Shown: positions 1 through 5,399 of the stretch, piece by piece
Layout of the letters: each line of letters starts with the position of its first letter
How positions within the stretch are numbered: position 1 is the first letter of the stretch
NCBI GenBank assembly: GCA_937915925.1
Contig: CALGGM010000054.1
Span: 1 to 7,166 of the forward strand
Direction of reading: 5' to 3'
Length of the DNA: 7,166 nt
Origin: an uncultured Clostridia bacterium
GTDB taxonomy: Bacteria; Bacillota; Clostridia; Christensenellales; CAG-138
Notes under the pieces: generated by a model
What the model was told of the DNA's origin: nothing
What the model saw: only the letters and a program-made list of their open reading frames with translations
Databases searched by the model: none
Translations under genes and position numbers: made by a program

Positions 1-287
1 ATTTCGTTCTCGGACTTCGTATCCACAAACGGCGCAAACAGCACCTGCCTTCTCGCCGACGCTTTGAACTCTTTATACTGTTCCTTGGTCAGGCTTAGGA
101 CCTGAAGCTCCTCGCCGGAACGAAGGAGCTTCATCATGGAGGTCTTGCCATACACCTTTTTATGATTCTTCGACCACGCAACGAGGATTGCTGCGAGGTT
201 CTTTGCCGCGGAACCGGTCAGCCGGATGGCAACCTCGGTTCCGTTCAATGCCATGCGGACAACTTCGTCCGCCGCTTCACCGTTCAA
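1..287 (-). CDS. PcfB family protein (DUF3801), 3' end beyond the window
   Basis: This is the N-terminal 95 residues of a PcfB/DUF3801 protein; the gene runs off the left edge. I recognise the family from the opening MNGEAADEVVRMALNGTEVA, the following segment (residues ~21-42) and the GKTSMMKLLRSGEELQV stretch (~48-63), which are typical of PcfB proteins in Tn1549-like ICEs. PcfB of the enterococcal pCF10 system is a relaxosome accessory protein that works with the relaxase and the VirD4-type coupling protein; the same role here is inferred. The start is TTG at 285-287, chosen because a full AGGAGG lies 7 bases upstream and because no earlier start is well placed; the next in-frame ATG is at codon 12, inside the conserved part. 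The relaxase stop codon directly abuts the ribosome binding site, so translation is probably coupled to the relaxase gene. Confidence 0.85.
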   Translation of the reverse strand, partial: MNGEAADEVVRMALNGTEVAIRLTGSAAKNLAAILVAWSKNHKKVYGKTSMMKLLRSGEELQVLSLTKEQYKEFKASARRQVLFAPFVDTKSENE

Positions 288-294
288 TTGTGTT

Positions 295-300
295 CCTCCT
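295..300 (-). promoter_or_regulatory. Ribosome binding site that decides the TTG start of pcfB
   Basis: A perfect AGGAGG on the minus strand sits 7 bases before the TTG codon at 287. Its first A is also the final A of the relaxase stop codon (reading TAAGGAGG), so ribosomes ending the relaxase finish right on this site. This supports both the TTG start and translational coupling. Confidence 0.8.
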
Positions 301-1676
301 TATAAAGAATAGTCATGTTCGCGTTCGTCCAGCTCAATCTGCTCACGCATCTGCTGCTCGATTCTCGGAGAGTCTGCCTGTATCTTTTCACATAGACGCA
401 GTTCCTTCTGACATTCACGGATCTCGGCATTGATAGAAGCGACCCTCTCGTATACCTCGTTTCGTTCCGCCTTCAATGCTTCAAGATCAGCGCCGCCCAG
501 TTTGCGCGCCGCGTCCAGATATCGTTTGTAATCCTTCTCGATTCCTACAACACCTTGCGTGTACAGATCGGGGACATCCGCTAAATGCTCAGCAGTAGAA
601 AGTGCAGAATATAACCCCCGGCATCGTTTCTTTTTGCTGTTCCAGATGATCCGGCTCTTGTTGAGCGTTTCTACCGTTTCGTTTAGCTCTATAATCTTTG
701 CTTGCAGTTGTTCCCTTGTGTCGATCTTGTTCCGATCAAGAAAAGCGGCTTGGGCTTTGTACTGCTCAAACCGCTTTAGTTCCTTGTAATTCACCTTTGG
801 GTATTGCGTTCGCTTGCCTTGCCCTATGATGCCGAGAACGTACATCCACGAAACATACAGCGCACGGAATCCGCGCTGCTTGCCGTATGGGACAAATGCT
901 TTCTGCACTTTTGGCATAATGACCTCAAAGGTCGGATCGGACATAGCTTGGTCGATGAAGCTTTCGATATCGCGCTCCGTCCATGACTTGCCATTGCGTT
1001 TGATGCGATACGGATGAGAGTACCCGTCCGGAACGAATGACGGATAGGAACCGTGATGTTTGACCGTGTAGCCGTGATCTTCCATGAGGGCGTAGAAGCC
1101 ACCGAGGTTCATTGCTAGCGACAGGCATTCTTCTACATCTTGATCGAACAGTTCGCGCAGGGTCAACAGCCCTGCTTCGTGCAGCTTCCATTCGGCGTAG
1201 GTAATACCTTTGCCGGAGGTTTCCATAACGACGGAAAGACCGTATTCCTTGCACAATCTGTCGGAGATCTTGCGTATCTGCTGATAGTACGACTGCGCTG
1301 TGCTATGGTATTTCTTTCCGGTTTTGAAGCTGACCGAGTTCATCGTTATGTGGTTGTGAATATGTTCTTTATCTACATGGGTTCCGAGCACAACCTCATA
1401 GTCGGACAGATGCTCCTTGATAAAACGAATGCCGAGTTCGTGGGCAAGCTCCGGTGTGATCTCGCCGGGTGAGAAGCTCTGAATGATGTGAAACGCTTGA
1501 ATGCCGTCGGTCTTGTCGTACCGTTCTTTTGTTGCCTGCATCTGTTTTGCAGCATCTCTCGGATCGCAGTACTGACAATAAGTGAACACGGCATCGTCGG
1601 TTTTATCCGGGTTTTGAACATAGCGGATCAGCTTATCAAGCCGCATTCGCTTGGACAGAATCTTGGTTATCGCCAT
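300..1676 (-). CDS. Relaxase / mobilization nuclease (MOBP type)
   Basis: This 458-residue protein is the conjugative relaxase, which nicks one strand at oriT and stays bound to the 5' end during transfer. Visible signatures of the Relaxase family (PF03432): a Tyr at residue 19 in RLDKLIRYVQNP, the likely motif I catalytic tyrosine; FHIIQSFSPGE at ~62-72; and the metal-binding histidine motif HVDKEHIHNH (H100, H105, H107, H109). Residues beyond ~300 are rich in charged and leucine residues and probably form coiled coils. The start is ATG at 1676, giving MAITK, because GGGAGA lies just upstream. An in-frame ATG four codons earlier (1688) would include that ribosome binding site. The start overlaps the end of mobC by 10 bases, and the stop touches the pcfB ribosome binding site, so mobC, relaxase and pcfB look like one transcript. 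Length and order fit ICE relaxases of Clostridia. The catalytic residue assignment is by motif only. Confidence 0.93.
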   Translation of the reverse strand: MAITKILSKRMRLDKLIRYVQNPDKTDDAVFTYCQYCDPRDAAKQMQATKERYDKTDGIQAFHIIQSFSPGEITPELAHELGIRFIKEHLSDYEVVLGTHVDKEHIHNHITMNSVSFKTGKKYHSTAQSYYQQIRKISDRLCKEYGLSVVMETSGKGITYAEWKLHEAGLLTLRELFDQDVEECLSLAMNLGGFYALMEDHGYTVKHHGSYPSFVPDGYSHPYRIKRNGKSWTERDIESFIDQAMSDPTFEVIMPKVQKAFVPYGKQRGFRALYVSWMYVLGIIGQGKRTQYPKVNYKELKRFEQYKAQAAFLDRNKIDTREQLQAKIIELNETVETLNKSRIIWNSKKKRCRGLYSALSTAEHLADVPDLYTQGVVGIEKDYKRYLDAARKLGGADLEALKAERNEVYERVASINAEIRECQKELRLCEKIQADSPRIEQQMREQIELDEREHDYSL

Positions 1677-1987
1677 GTTTTCTCCCATTCTCGCATGAGC
1701 CGCAGGACTTGCTGATAGGTTCGCTTTGCTTCTTTAAGATCGCCATTCGAGACGTTCCCCGTAGTGTTAACCTTCCGGACAAGCTGATTGAAGTTGACGC
1801 CGATCCGGTCGATTGCATCTGTCAGCGATAGAAAGTCCGCGTTGGGACGATCTTGAATCGGACAGTTCAAGACCATTTTTCGGATCAGTCCTGCATGGGA
1901 CAAACCGGATCGTTTGCATAGGTCATCGAACCTTTGACCTTCCTCTTGGTTCAGCATTATATGAATATCTACATTTCTTTTCCGCAA
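1667..1987 (-). CDS. mobC: MobC-like relaxosome accessory protein
   Basis: This 106-residue protein belongs to the MobC mobilization family. These proteins bind at oriT and help the relaxase reach single-stranded DNA. Residues ~5-42 have the pattern of a ribbon-helix-helix DNA-binding fold (strand VDIHIML, then two helices including SGLSHAGLIRKMV). Residues ~55-100 carry the MobC signature, with RIGVNFNQLVRKVNTTGNVS at 61-80. The start is TTG at 1985-1987, supported by GGAGG seven bases upstream; no ATG lies closer to the beginning of the conserved fold. The 3' end overlaps the relaxase start. Upstream lies a cluster of inverted repeats, the expected position for the oriT this protein would bind. 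Autoregulation through that region would be usual for such proteins but is not shown here. Confidence 0.9.
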   Translation of the reverse strand: MRKRNVDIHIMLNQEEGQRFDDLCKRSGLSHAGLIRKMVLNCPIQDRPNADFLSLTDAIDRIGVNFNQLVRKVNTTGNVSNGDLKEAKRTYQQVLRLMREWEKTWR

Positions 1988-1994
1988 CCGTTCA

Positions 1995-1999
1995 CCTCC
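1995..1999 (-). promoter_or_regulatory. Ribosome binding site that decides the TTG start of mobC
   Basis: GGAGG (followed by TGAACGG) precedes the TTG codon at 1987 by 7 bases on the minus strand. It is the only strong site near the beginning of the MobC reading frame and fixes the non-ATG start. Confidence 0.75.
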
Positions 2000-2023
2000 G
2001 ATCTGATTCTTTTTGTTTTGAAA

Positions 2024-2029
2024 AGTATA
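2024..2029 (-). promoter_or_regulatory. Possible -10 box for the mobC-relaxase-pcfB operon
   Basis: TATACT on the minus strand matches five of six bases of the TATAAT consensus and lies about 37 bases before the mobC start, a sensible distance. At a 17-base spacing the -35 position reads GGGAGC, which does not match TTGACA, so the box would need an activator or a non-standard -35. It is offered as the best candidate, not as a clear promoter. Confidence 0.3.
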
Positions 2030-2071
2030 AGCACTGCTGCAGGCAAGCTCCCGCTTTGCGGCATATGGGTA

Positions 2072-2089
2072 TTAGGGCAACAGCCCTAA
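2072..2089. repeat. Perfect 7-bp inverted repeat with 4-base loop in the oriT candidate
   Basis: TTAGGGC (2072-2078) and GCCCTAA (2083-2089) are exact reverse complements separated by AACA. This is the tightest simple hairpin in the region and a candidate relaxase or MobC recognition element. There is no following T tract, so it does not look like a terminator. Confidence 0.75.
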
Positions 2090-2124
2090 CAAGCGGCGTT
2101 TGTGGATACAAAGGCGATGCTTGC

Positions 2125-2153
2125 AAGGACAGCGGCAGAGCCGTTCTGTCCTT
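2125..2153. repeat. Compound hairpin in the oriT candidate
   Basis: AAGGACAG (2125-2132) pairs with CTGTCCTT (2146-2153). Inside it CGGC (2133-2136) pairs with GCCG (2140-2143) around an AGA loop, leaving a two-base TT bulge at 2144-2145. That gives 12 base pairs in total. The plus-strand continuation is CGTTTCG, not a run of T, so a structural role in the relaxosome is more likely than termination, although a termination role cannot be excluded. Confidence 0.75.
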
Positions 2154-2216
2154 CGTTTCGTAGTTCCAGCCCAAGCCGCAGAAGCGGGGCTGAATCAATG
2201 AGATTTGATATGATGG

Positions 2217-2245
2217 TTGCATTTTCCAATTTCACCGGTTATACT
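2217..2245 (+). promoter_or_regulatory. Candidate promoter for the small plus-strand ORF
   Basis: TTGCAT (2217-2222) and TATACT (2240-2245) are separated by exactly 17 bases. The -10 matches five of six consensus bases; the -35 matches only its first three. Transcription would begin near 2252 and give a very short leader with AAGGAG at 2256-2261 before the ATG at 2271. Confidence 0.4.
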
Positions 2246-2270
2246 GGAAAACCGAAAGGAGCTGATGGCT

Positions 2271-2597
2271 ATGAAGCAATTCGTCCCCCGGGACAAGATG
2301 AGCAAGCGCAGTAAGAAAGGACTCGACACACAGAAGCGCACGGTCTGGAACATCAAACCAACAACCAAGATCGTCAAAAGCAAGAAGGTCTATGACCGTA
2401 AGCAACAGCCTCGGAACTACGAACCGTATGATTCCGAGGCTGTTTTCTATGGAAGTAAAACCGCGAGCGCAAAGAGCATGTCCACAGCGCACTATCTATT
2501 TCCACTCAAGCATCCAACGGGTAGGAGCTTACTTATTTATTTCAACGTGGTTCTTTACTCTATATCATCCATACTACCTCTTATTCACAGCTTATGA
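2271..2597 (+). CDS. Small basic ICE-associated protein, probably with an aberrant C-terminal tail
   Basis: This 108-residue ORF is transcribed away from mobC. Its first ~65 residues (opening MKQFVPRDKMSKRSKKGLDT, then WNIKPTTKIVKSKKVYDRK at ~26-44) resemble a small, lysine/arginine-rich hypothetical protein often found in Tn1549-like ICEs, whose typical pattern is LPRDKMSKKA...LD.Q.R..W..NP.T.....K.Y.RK. I recall no established function. The very basic composition and position next to the putative oriT suggest nucleic-acid binding, which is inference. The start is ATG at 2271, nine bases after AAGGAG; an ATG at 2265 is in frame but only three bases from it. Residues ~73-108 are hydrophobic, unlike the family, and coincide with the change to AT-rich DNA, so the native stop may have been lost when the cargo was inserted. 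The stop overlaps the convergent cargo gene by 13 bases. Confidence 0.6.
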   Translation: MKQFVPRDKMSKRSKKGLDTQKRTVWNIKPTTKIVKSKKVYDRKQQPRNYEPYDSEAVFYGSKTASAKSMSTAHYLFPLKHPTGRSLLIYFNVVLYSISSILPLIHSL

Positions 2598-2600
2598 ATA
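2582..2600. repeat. Inverted repeat carrying the stop codons of two convergent ORFs
   Basis: TATTCA (2582-2587) and TGAATA (2595-2600) are exact reverse complements around a 7-base loop. Outer ACC (2576-2578) and GGT (2601-2603) can extend the stem past a three-base bulge. The left arm contains the minus-strand TGA of the cargo gene (2585-2587) and the right arm the plus-strand TGA of the small ORF (2595-2597). The stem is AT-rich and lacks a T tract on either side, so it is at best a weak bidirectional terminator. Confidence 0.5.
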
Positions 2601-4069
2601 GGTGATTTAATCCCGTCCACTTCCATTTTATCAAGAATTCCAAACACATTCGTTTCTAAAAATCCTTTCGCATGCTCAGGTAGATAACGAACATGTTTGC
2701 CGTCTGTATGCGTAAACCAGAAATCTGTAGTGTTTTCACCATTCACATGCTTTTGAATCAGTTTGATAAAATGAGTTCGCGACGACATGAACAACTGTTT
2801 TTCAAGGTTATCCATTTCAACGATGCCAATATGCTTTGTTAACCATTTGTATTCATCGCTTGTAGTATCGATACGCAATGCATCTGCCGTACGACGATAT
2901 AACTCGTCCATGGAGAAATATGGATCTTCTAGTACAACGACAAATCCGTAGATGTTCTCTCTGTCCGATTGTAAATGCTGCTTTAGAGGGTTATACTCTT
3001 TTCCATATTTCTCATGAGTATGCGTATATACTTGCTTCAAAGCTTGCACTAATCTATCCTTTGTGCTTTCAACGCCATGCTCATCCAGTACCCTCATTGA
3101 TACTGACGGGGTAAGGGATTTACTATCAAAGCAAACAATTATATCATCAATACTTGATAGAACGTCAAGGGTCCTATTTGTCACTTTTCCGATCGCATAC
3201 TGCTGCTCTGGAAGAACTTCATCAAACAAACCGCTATTACAGATAGTCTTATACAGATAAGTCTCAATCGCATTTTTCCCTATTAAACTTCGAAGATTAT
3301 CATCATTTTCTGTTAATCTAAACAGCAGTGAGGATGTTGCTGATATTGGCAATAAATGCGGTGTTGGGCAATAGCGCACGCCTTTCTCTTCGATAAATGG
3401 CCAAGAAAAAGATGGACGAATAGAATACCGGTAGTCAAACTCTGTATTGTTGTATTTATCTAGTTCTTTTCGATAATTCTCTCTGCTGATTGATAAAAGT
3501 TCAATTGCTGAGCTGTAATGCTCAATAATCCATAAAAACGCCTGCCCTATGTTCTGTTCATCGCCCCTAACAAGATGTATCCACAGTGCAAGAATAGGTG
3601 CTGCAATATCTACATAGGGGATTCGAAATTTTCTTAAGAACTCTTGCTGTACATCGATCTCATCATTTTGAAAAGTGAAGTACGCCAAGTATCTAAAAAA
3701 CAAAAGAAAGTAGTTTTTCTGACTCGGAAACTGTGTCGCTGCAGCTAAAGGGAAATAAGTGTCGCCGAATTCTGTCCCTTTCAATGAAAACAACTTCGGA
3801 TTATTGTAATTTCGAATTGCTGTTATGCATCGTTCAAAATCTGTTTTTTGGATGATATCGTTCTTCCATTCTTCTTTCTTGACAGCAAGCATGACAAATG
3901 TCTCGATTTCATCCGGTTGCGCCAAATGAAGTTTTTGCTCTTTTCCGTCGGCTTTGATATATTTATATGAATGTGCTTGCGCAATATCCATTTTACTGGA
4001 GAAACTCCACCTTTTAATATTTGACATGACTTTTGCATAATCCCATTCCGGAACAAAAGGTTTTTCCAT
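2585..4069 (-). CDS. Uncharacterised cargo protein with a probable PD-(D/E)XK nuclease core
   Basis: I do not recognise the family of this 494-residue protein. The N-terminal half (to ~250) looks mainly helical, with aromatic-rich stretches (NYFLLFFRYLAYFTF at 119-133) and a segment SFSWPFIEEKGVRYCPTPHL (220-239). Residues ~265-380 have the order of a PD-(D/E)XK nuclease fold. A helix with E269 (AIETYLYKTI) comes first, then a strand at QQYAIG (289-294). Next is a strand with D302 (RTLDVLSSI), followed by a strand with D315-S-K317 (DIIVCFDSKSL). A helix (336-356) and a strand (IYGFVVVLED, 373-382) complete it. Hence D302, D315 and K317 are the likely metal-binding and catalytic residues, and E269 a helix acid. 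No signal peptide or clear membrane segment is evident. The start is ATG at 4069, six bases after GGAGG. Codon use is much more AT-rich than in the flanking ICE genes: 18 G/C in bases 3241-3300 against 31 in 5641-5700. It stands alone, with no methylase beside it. A role in defence against phage or plasmids is plausible; DNA repair or a toxin are alternatives. Coding is near certain; nuclease identity is moderately likely. Confidence 0.85.
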   Translation of the reverse strand: MEKPFVPEWDYAKVMSNIKRWSFSSKMDIAQAHSYKYIKADGKEQKLHLAQPDEIETFVMLAVKKEEWKNDIIQKTDFERCITAIRNYNNPKLFSLKGTEFGDTYFPLAAATQFPSQKNYFLLFFRYLAYFTFQNDEIDVQQEFLRKFRIPYVDIAAPILALWIHLVRGDEQNIGQAFLWIIEHYSSAIELLSISRENYRKELDKYNNTEFDYRYSIRPSFSWPFIEEKGVRYCPTPHLLPISATSSLLFRLTENDDNLRSLIGKNAIETYLYKTICNSGLFDEVLPEQQYAIGKVTNRTLDVLSSIDDIIVCFDSKSLTPSVSMRVLDEHGVESTKDRLVQALKQVYTHTHEKYGKEYNPLKQHLQSDRENIYGFVVVLEDPYFSMDELYRRTADALRIDTTSDEYKWLTKHIGIVEMDNLEKQLFMSSRTHFIKLIQKHVNGENTTDFWFTHTDGKHVRYLPEHAKGFLETNVFGILDKMEVDGIKSPIHKL

Positions 4070-4293
4070 ACTTGCCCTCCAATAAGATAAGTATCAGTTG
4101 ATCGACTAACGGAAACACGCATAATTCTCAAATGGCAAAGATCAAACAAGGCCAAGCATTTCGAAAGTACGTGATTAGTTTGACACTCTTGCACACAATG
4201 TGCGATGGCTGAACCTCCATCCACAGCAGTTATAAAACAAACCTTGTCAACAAAATGTTCATTCGGTTCGTTATCTCTTGATCTTCGATCTGA

Positions 4294-4305
4294 AAATGAT
4301 CATTT
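4294..4305. repeat. 12-bp perfect palindrome upstream of the cargo gene
   Basis: AAATGATCATTT is its own reverse complement and lies downstream of the candidate cargo promoter, within the predicted leader. It could be a binding site for a dimeric regulator, but in AT-rich DNA a 12-bp palindrome is weak evidence. Confidence 0.35.
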
Positions 4306-4319
4306 CATCCATGGGCAAT

Positions 4320-4339
4320 TATGTCCCGTATTGGACATA
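4320..4339. promoter_or_regulatory. Operator-like inverted repeat just downstream of the cargo promoter
   Basis: TATGTCC (4320-4326) and GGACATA (4333-4339) are exact reverse complements around CGTATT. The repeat begins about 15 bases into the transcript predicted from the promoter at 4361-4389. Size, symmetry and location suit a repressor operator. No regulator gene lies beside it, so the regulator would be the cargo protein itself, an ICE regulator outside the window or a host factor. Confidence 0.4.
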
Positions 4340-4360
4340 GATCATGTTGCGATATATAGT

Positions 4361-4389
4361 ATTATACCGTGCTTTTGACATCCTAGCAA
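4361..4389 (-). promoter_or_regulatory. Candidate sigma-70 type promoter for the cargo gene
   Basis: On the minus strand, TTGCTA (4384-4389) and a perfect TATAAT (4361-4366) are separated by exactly 17 bases. The -35 matches four of six consensus bases. It begins 21 bases after the end of the Toprim gene, points toward the cargo gene and would start transcripts near 4354. It is the best promoter match I found in the gap upstream of the cargo gene. Confidence 0.55.
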
Positions 4390-4409
4390 GTCTCAGATAG
4401 AATCGGTTC

Positions 4410-5387
4410 TTACCGTTCCGGTTCCGGATCGTCCTTTTCCTTGTGGCTTTCTCTGTACTGCTCCTGCCGGTGCATGAGATCTTCGTTGAAATCCTTGCCG
4501 AAGGTCGGGGTGTGATCATATACCTTGTAGGAATCCTTGAGCATCTCCTTGATGTTCTCCGCAGCATTCCGTCCCTGCTCATCGTTATCCAAGCCGAGAT
4601 TGACATACTCGATTTCCGGATGGTCGATCAGATATCGCTGCAGCGCAACGGGAGAGCAATCACCGAGGGAAACGCGGTGCGTCGGGAACTGCTTCTTGCT
4701 GTAGCTGCACAGCGTCATGTGCGAAAGCAGATCAATCGCGCTCTCGAATACCCATACCGATTTGCAGTTCTCGCCCGCAGGGATCGAAAACGCATATGCC
4801 TTGTTGCTGCCCGGCGCATCGTGCTTGCCTTCATTGAAACAGGCGCGGGTACAGGCGTACTTCGGGTCGCCATCCTTGTCCTTGCCGATGAATACCACCT
4901 GTGCCGGACATTTCTTCTCGGCGCGTTCACCGTTCTCGTCCGTGTAGGCGAACGAATTGGTCTGGTAGATCAAGCCCTCCTTCATGTATTGCGAGATAAT
5001 CTTCGGTGAGATCCCGCGCTGGCAGAGGTAAGCATATGCCGCCTTGCTGTTTTCGCTCGGCGTCGGGAGCTCAAAGGGTTCCGGTTCCTTTGCCGAGATC
5101 TCGGACGCTTTCGGCAGCGGTCGCTCGTTGATGTCCTTTTCGCCGAGCAGCGTTTGCATGGCTTCGACAAAGCCGCGTCCCTCGTACTGCATGAGAAAAG
5201 AAATCGCTTTGCCGCCGAGCTGGTGACTGAACCAGTACCAATGATTGTCCTTGAGGTACAGGCTGTCATGCTCTTTCATCCTGTACTGATTGCCTTCGCG
5301 ATCCAGCTCATAACCGCGAGACTGTGCGTAGGCAACGAGATCGATGCTGTCGGCAGCGTCGATCTGCTCCTGTGTATATCGCTTCAT
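4410..5387 (-). CDS. DUF3991 and Toprim domain protein (primase-like)
   Basis: This 325-residue protein has the layout of the DUF3991/Toprim proteins common in Firmicutes ICEs. Residues ~1-85 form a CHC2-like region (SLYLKDNHWYWFSHQLGGKA at 42-61, then FVEAMQTLLGEK at 73-84) that lacks the cysteines and histidine of a zinc ribbon. Residues ~110-200 are a linking DUF3991-type segment. Residues ~210-300 are a Toprim domain with the conserved glutamate in VWVFESAIDLL (E215) and the DxD motif in NLGLDNDEQGRNAA (D267, D269), which bind metal in primases and topoisomerases. The charged tail from ~305 is probably disordered. A role in priming or processing transferred DNA is inferred; enzymatic activity is not established for this family. 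The start is ATG at 5387, with AAGGAG six bases upstream; an earlier in-frame ATG at 5444 lies inside the helicase gene and lacks such a site. The ribosome binding site overlaps the helicase stop codon, so the two are probably coupled. Confidence 0.88.
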   Translation of the reverse strand: MKRYTQEQIDAADSIDLVAYAQSRGYELDREGNQYRMKEHDSLYLKDNHWYWFSHQLGGKAISFLMQYEGRGFVEAMQTLLGEKDINERPLPKASEISAKEPEPFELPTPSENSKAAYAYLCQRGISPKIISQYMKEGLIYQTNSFAYTDENGERAEKKCPAQVVFIGKDKDGDPKYACTRACFNEGKHDAPGSNKAYAFSIPAGENCKSVWVFESAIDLLSHMTLCSYSKKQFPTHRVSLGDCSPVALQRYLIDHPEIEYVNLGLDNDEQGRNAAENIKEMLKDSYKVYDHTPTFGKDFNEDLMHRQEQYRESHKEKDDPEPER

Positions 5388-5393
5388 GTGTTT

Positions 5394-5399
5394 CTCCTT
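5394..5399 (-). promoter_or_regulatory. Ribosome binding site of the Toprim gene, overlapping the helicase stop
   Basis: AAGGAG on the minus strand lies six bases before the ATG at 5387, and its first two bases are the end of the helicase stop codon (TAAGGAG). It fixes the Toprim start and implies translational coupling. The same arrangement recurs at the relaxase-pcfB junction. Confidence 0.75.

Larger units (their letters stand above)
2045..2195. other. oriT: Candidate origin of transfer (oriT): cluster of inverted repeats
   Basis: This intergenic stretch between mobC and the divergent small ORF holds five inverted repeats in about 150 bases. CCGC-TTT-GCGG is at 2051-2061. TTAGGGC-AACA-GCCCTAA is at 2072-2089. 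TTTGT-GGAT-ACAAA is at 2099-2112. A compound hairpin with 8-bp and 4-bp perfect arms is at 2125-2153. CCGC-AGAA-GCGG is at 2176-2187, with outer AGCC/GGCT arms at 2168-2191. There is no convincing coding in it. The oriT of MOBP systems normally lies next to the mob genes and consists of such repeats around a nick site, so position and structure both fit. I cannot name the nick site from the sequence. Confidence 0.6.
4070..4409. other. Long AT-rich upstream region of the cargo gene
   Basis: This 340-base gap separates the Toprim gene from the cargo gene. It contains a promoter candidate at its right end (4361-4389), a 7-bp inverted repeat just downstream (4320-4339), a 12-bp palindrome (4294-4305), a short GATGG/CCATC inverted repeat (4204-4221) and the cargo ribosome binding site (GGAGG at 4076-4080). 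I see no credible gene, tRNA, CRISPR repeat or clear terminator in it. A transcript from the candidate promoter would have an unusually long leader of roughly 285 bases. Confidence 0.5.

Noticed and set aside
19..2109. A 13-base inverted match, GTATCCACAAACG at 19-31 and its complement at 2097-2109
   Set aside because: It links coding DNA of pcfB to the oriT candidate, but one 13-base match in about 7 kb searched on both strands is expected by chance.
3823..4224. A 133-codon minus-strand frame beginning with GTG upstream of the cargo gene and running into it
   Set aside because: It has no ribosome binding site, no recognisable domain, and its second half is an out-of-frame reading of the well-supported cargo gene.
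4319..4381. A 20-residue minus-strand ORF beginning MSKARYNTIY directly after the Toprim gene
   Set aside because: The ribosome binding site is poor, it overlaps the candidate promoter and operator, and it is too short to judge. It could be the remnant of a displaced ICE gene, but nothing shows this.
4404..4415. CGGT-TCTT-ACCG around the Toprim stop codon as a terminator
   Set aside because: The stem is only four base pairs with no T tract, so it does not support a terminator call.
4443..5009. A long plus-strand frame of 188 codons opposite the Toprim gene
   Set aside because: It is antisense to a gene with clear Toprim motifs, lacks a ribosome binding site and shows no family resemblance; such frames are common opposite GC-balanced coding DNA.
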